Shown: in pieces, positions 60,881-64,000 of the stretch | Numbering within the stretch: the first letter of the stretch is position 1 | Layout of the letters: every line of letters starts with the position of its first letter | Assembly: GCF_030413635.1 (NCBI RefSeq) | Contig: NZ_CP129235.1 | Span: 2,852,001-2,916,000 of the forward strand | DNA from: Planococcus shenhongbingii | GTDB taxonomy: Bacteria; Bacillota; Bacilli; Bacillales_A; Planococcaceae | Direction of reading: 5' to 3' | DNA length: 64,000 bases | Notes under the pieces: model-generated | What the model was told of the DNA's origin: nothing | The model's input: only the letters and a program-made list of their open reading frames with translations | The model's database searches: none | Made by a program: the position numbers and the translations under genes

Positions 60881-63800
60881 TCAGAAATTCAGCGGCAGCG
60901 CGATATAGAACACACTTCCTTTGCCTACTTCACTTTCTGCCCAAATTTCACCTTTATGCGATAGAATAATTTCTTTTGCAATTGCAAGCCCCAACCCACT
61001 GCCTTTATGTTTTGTGGATTCATCCATTTTGAAAAAGCGGTCAAAAATATGAGGCAAGACATCTTTATCAATGCCGCTTCCTGTATCGGATACTTTAATA
61101 ATCACTTCTCCGTCAAATTCTTCCAGGTCAAGTACCGCATCTTCTTTATCATTGGTATAAACTTCGGCAGAAACCGTAATCTTGCCATCTATTGAAGATG
61201 TATGTTTGACAGCATTCCATAAAACATTCGAAAATACTTGATCAATCCGGTCAACATCTATGGACAATATCATTTTGTCTTCCCAAGACTCATGTTTTCC
61301 TTTATGATGTTCAAAAATGCGGCCGCTTTGGGTAACATCTGATTCCATTCCAATAATCAGGCGCTGCAGCCAGCTTCCCAGCTCTACTTGCTCAAACCTC
61401 AAAGTCATATTGCCCGATTTGTATTTCGACAGCTCAACCAGATCTTCCGTTAACCGCTCCAGCAGCAATAATTTATTATGGATCATATCCAAATACCGGG
61501 GGTTCTTTTCATCAATTAAACTTTCTTTTACCGCTTGGATATAACTATGGATCAATGTAATCGGAGTACCTAATTCATGCGAGATTGTAGAAAGCATCTC
61601 ATTCCGTGATTTCTCGATTTCCTGAATTTCATCATTGACTGTCACTAGATTCATGTTGGTGATTTCCAGTGCCATGGTTCGTTCTTTAATATTGCGCTCC
61701 AGGAAGTAATTAATATTAGTGATTTCTTGTGTCAGGCTTCTTAAGTTCGCGAGCGTCTCTACGCGCATTAAAAATTCTTCTTTATCGCATGGTTTCACTA
61801 AATAATCATTAGCTCCTGCGGTAAAGGCATTTGTTTTATGCTGAAGCCCTTCTTCTTTCGATAACATCAATATCGGCAATTCAGTCAAAGTAAATTTCTT
61901 CCGAATGTTGCGGCATAGTTCATCGCCAGTCATATCTGCCAATTCCCATTCCAAAATGACCATATCGATAGGCTGTTCTTCCAGCAGCTGCAAAGCACCT
62001 TGCCCTTCTGTAACTCCTGTTACTTCGAAGCCTTCTCTCATAAGCTGATAAGTTACCATCTGCCGGTTGATATCTTCATGGTCAACAACCAGAACTCTCA
62101 TTTGTTTCCTGTCGAATCTGCGCTGCACCATTGAATGTGCCAGTTCTTCGGTAGATAACTCTTCTACGACAATATCTTCGTCAGCTTCGGTTTCTTCCAA
62201 TTCTTCTTTTATATAGATCGGAAGCGTGAAACTGAATGTAGATCCGGCACCTACTTCCGATTCAACCTCCAGCCACCCTCCTTGCAGTTCAATCAACCGC
62301 TTTGAAATATTCAATCCAATTCCAACTCCGCTTGCTGTGCCAGATTCTTCATCTTCCTGTCTGTAAGGCTCGAATAATGATGGAATTTTGTCTGGCTGTA
62401 TCCCTTTTCCTGTATCCCTGACTGAAATTTTAACTTGCTTCCCAGCTTTTTGTGCAGAAATCACAATTTCGCCGGTTTGAGTGTACTTGATTGAATTGCC
62501 AACCAAATTGAACAATATCTGCTGGACCCGGTCTGAATCTGCAATAACCAAAGGCACGCTGTCAGAGATGGTCTGGTAAAGTGCCACATCTTTATCTTTT
62601 ACTAACGGCGCACATACCGTTATTACGGCTTCCACTATATTGGATAAGTTTACTGGCTCTACATGGATATCCAAGGCATTCTGTTTCAGCTTCGAGAAAT
62701 CCAGGATGTCATTGATCATATGCGCCAATTTTTTCCCACTCGATATGATAGTGCCAAGTTGATGGGACATTGCTTGAGAAACTCTTCCGGCAGACATCTC
62801 CTGAAGAGATTCCGCTATTCCGATCATTCCATATAAAGGCGTTCTTAAACTATGTGATGTAATAGCCAGCAATTCATCTTTCCGTTCATTGGCATGTTTT
62901 AATGACTCCATAGCCAAACGTTGCCGTTCTATCGCTTTGCGTTCAAGATTGTATTTTTCCTGCCGCTTTACAGCAGCCTTGTCCGTTAATGCCAGTGCCA
63001 TGAAAAACACCCCGAGACATACAGCCAGATAGCCGCCATGATGAGACCGATCTGTCAAAGGCAACAGGCCGGCAAGCGTTGAGAACGATACCCCTATTCC
63101 AAACACCAGCAAAAACAGGGCTATTGCAAAATAACGGGAATACAATATTCCTTTGTTCATACAGATAATGGCCAGAACGAATATAAAAGCGATTGTAGCC
63201 AGCAGCAAAGCCGGAAGCACCCAGCGCACCGTTTCGCTGGAAAAGAACAAAATACCTATCCCCAGTAAACTGACGGCAATCAAAAACTGAAAAATTTTCT
63301 CGGCTCTTGGAAGATGGCGCCGCATGTCCAAAAAGTTTTCCGCAAAAAGAATGGCGAAAATATTCGATAATCCTATAAATAATAATAAGAACTGTTCATC
63401 CAGCCAAAGCACATCCGGCCAAATAAATGCCAATGTCAGCCCTGCTAATGAAGTAAATGTAAAAATTAATGAAAAAGCAAGAAAGGCATAATATAAATAA
63501 CTCAATTGCCGCACTTTTATAAATTGCACCAAGTGATAAAGCAATAACACAAAAATGATTCCGCTGACAATTCCGATGAGAGCCGCAGTCGTTCGGCCCT
63601 TCTCTTCAAAACCTCCCATTTCCCATATGGAGATCGGAATTTGCAGCGGTCCAGCTGATTCTACTCTCATATAAAAAGTCTTCTCAGCCGTCTCCGGCAT
63701 TTCCAATTGGTAAATCAAGTTTCGGTGATAAAAATTACTATCGCCCGAATCACTGGTCCTTCCCAACTCTTTTGCTTCAAATTCTCCTGCAGAAATCGGC

Positions 63801-64000
63801 GAATATAAAATAGCGCTATCTAAAGAAGGAGCTGCAATTTCAAGCAGCCAATTTTTTTCAGGTTCCTGATTCTGTATTTGAAATCTCAACCAATAGACAT
63901 GATCGGTAAACCCTTCATTCGGTATGCCATCGTTGTTTGGAAGAAATTGCATTTCTATCAGCGGCTGTGTAACATCTTCAATTGTCAAATCCCCTTCTTG
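60881..64000 (-). CDS. Tandem hybrid histidine kinase with 7TM-DISM sensor (partial)
   Basis: At least 1039 residues; the N-terminus lies beyond the window. Visible order: extracytoplasmic 7TMR-DISM domain, seven membrane helices (about 125-345), first HisKA with His in AITSHSLRTPL and HATPase (LFNLVGNSIKYT, VRDTGKGIQPDKIPSLFEPYR, ASGVGIGLNISKRL), a receiver-like domain, then a second HisKA (STISHELGTPITLIHSY) with HATPase (VLWNAVKHT, VSDTGSGIDKDVLPHIFDRFFK, GSGLGLAIAKEI). In the receiver the phosphoacceptor Asp is replaced by Glu (VILEWELADMTG) and the acidic pocket reads VDHE, so it is probably not phosphorylated. Paired with the response regulator 18 bases downstream. Confidence 0.88.
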   Translation of the reverse strand, partial: QEGDLTIEDVTQPLIEMQFLPNNDGIPNEGFTDHVYWLRFQIQNQEPEKNWLLEIAAPSLDSAILYSPISAGEFEAKELGRTSDSGDSNFYHRNLIYQLEMPETAEKTFYMRVESAGPLQIPISIWEMGGFEEKGRTTAALIGIVSGIIFVLLLYHLVQFIKVRQLSYLYYAFLAFSLIFTFTSLAGLTLAFIWPDVLWLDEQFLLLFIGLSNIFAILFAENFLDMRRHLPRAEKIFQFLIAVSLLGIGILFFSSETVRWVLPALLLATIAFIFVLAIICMNKGILYSRYFAIALFLLVFGIGVSFSTLAGLLPLTDRSHHGGYLAVCLGVFFMALALTDKAAVKRQEKYNLERKAIERQRLAMESLKHANERKDELLAITSHSLRTPLYGMIGIAESLQEMSAGRVSQAMSHQLGTIISSGKKLAHMINDILDFSKLKQNALDIHVEPVNLSNIVEAVITVCAPLVKDKDVALYQTISDSVPLVIADSDRVQQILFNLVGNSIKYTQTGEIVISAQKAGKQVKISVRDTGKGIQPDKIPSLFEPYRQEDEESGTASGVGIGLNISKRLIELQGGWLEVESEVGAGSTFSFTLPIYIKEELEETEADEDIVVEELSTEELAHSMVQRRFDRKQMRVLVVDHEDINRQMVTYQLMREGFEVTGVTEGQGALQLLEEQPIDMVILEWELADMTGDELCRNIRKKFTLTELPILMLSKEEGLQHKTNAFTAGANDYLVKPCDKEEFLMRVETLANLRSLTQEITNINYFLERNIKERTMALEITNMNLVTVNDEIQEIEKSRNEMLSTISHELGTPITLIHSYIQAVKESLIDEKNPRYLDMIHNKLLLLERLTEDLVELSKYKSGNMTLRFEQVELGSWLQRLIIGMESDVTQSGRIFEHHKGKHESWEDKMILSIDVDRIDQVFSNVLWNAVKHTSSIDGKITVSAEVYTNDKEDAVLDLEEFDGEVIIKVSDTGSGIDKDVLPHIFDRFFKMDESTKHKGSGLGLAIAKEIILSHKGEIWAESEVGKGSVFYIALPLNF

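Overview
The window looks like a chromosomal segment of a low-to-mid-GC Bacillales bacterium. Proteins and operon layouts resemble Bacillus subtilis (artPQR, metIC behind an S-box, hom-thrC-thrB opposite a YclM-type aspartokinase, EpsN, YwqC/YwqD, YtsJ). Strong AGGAGG ribosome sites, rho-independent terminators and sigma-B-like promoters fit the same group. A Planococcus-like member of the Planococcaceae is my best guess, by inference only. I saw no rRNA, tRNA, CRISPR array or intact insertion sequence.

Layout. 1-5.9 kb: a partial YflT-type stress protein, an RRNPP-type TPR regulator followed directly by a secreted propeptide with four tandem copies of RIPEPWSV, then pgi, a Ca2+/H+ antiporter and a gamma-Glu-GABA-hydrolase-like protein. 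6-9.6 kb: an alkyltransferase-like protein and orphan surface-polysaccharide genes with a small winged-helix protein. 9.7-13.6 kb: an operon of a membrane transporter and two M20-type amidohydrolases. 13.9-20.2 kb: gabD, then hom-thrC-thrB opposite thrD. 20.2-24.7 kb: cupin and LytTR regulator opposite the glyoxylate shunt genes aceA-aceB and a YhfH-like zinc-ribbon peptide. 24.7-31.6 kb: a 21-bp tandem repeat, a rifampin-phosphotransferase-family gene, a lone large serine recombinase and an interrupted yyaL. 31.6-38.2 kb: HAD phosphatase, artPQR-like ABC transporter, small and hypothetical proteins, LLM-class oxidoreductase. 38.2-40.4 kb: an operon of an ABM-type monooxygenase, a CarH-like B12 photoreceptor module without HTH, and a PAS-STAS gene broken by one in-frame stop. 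40.5-44.3 kb: SAM riboswitch, metI-metC, malic enzyme. 44.5-50.2 kb: a LacI-controlled catabolic operon (HisD paralogue, GntP permease, 3-hydroxyacyl-CoA-dehydrogenase-type enzyme, SDR). 50.3-53.3 kb: two lipoproteins, a GC-rich structured non-coding block and a YeiH-type exporter. 53.4-60 kb: polysaccharide genes (epsN, CapK-like ligase, epsC/capD, tyrosine kinase and its modulator). 60.1-64 kb: response regulator and a very large tandem histidine kinase that runs off the window.

The most notable candidates are (i) the quorum-sensing-like regulator/propeptide pair with a multi-copy peptide precursor, (ii) the B12-photoreceptor/PAS-STAS operon, which could be a light input to a stressosome-like pathway, and (iii) yyaL with an 18-nt stop-containing insertion next to a serine recombinase.
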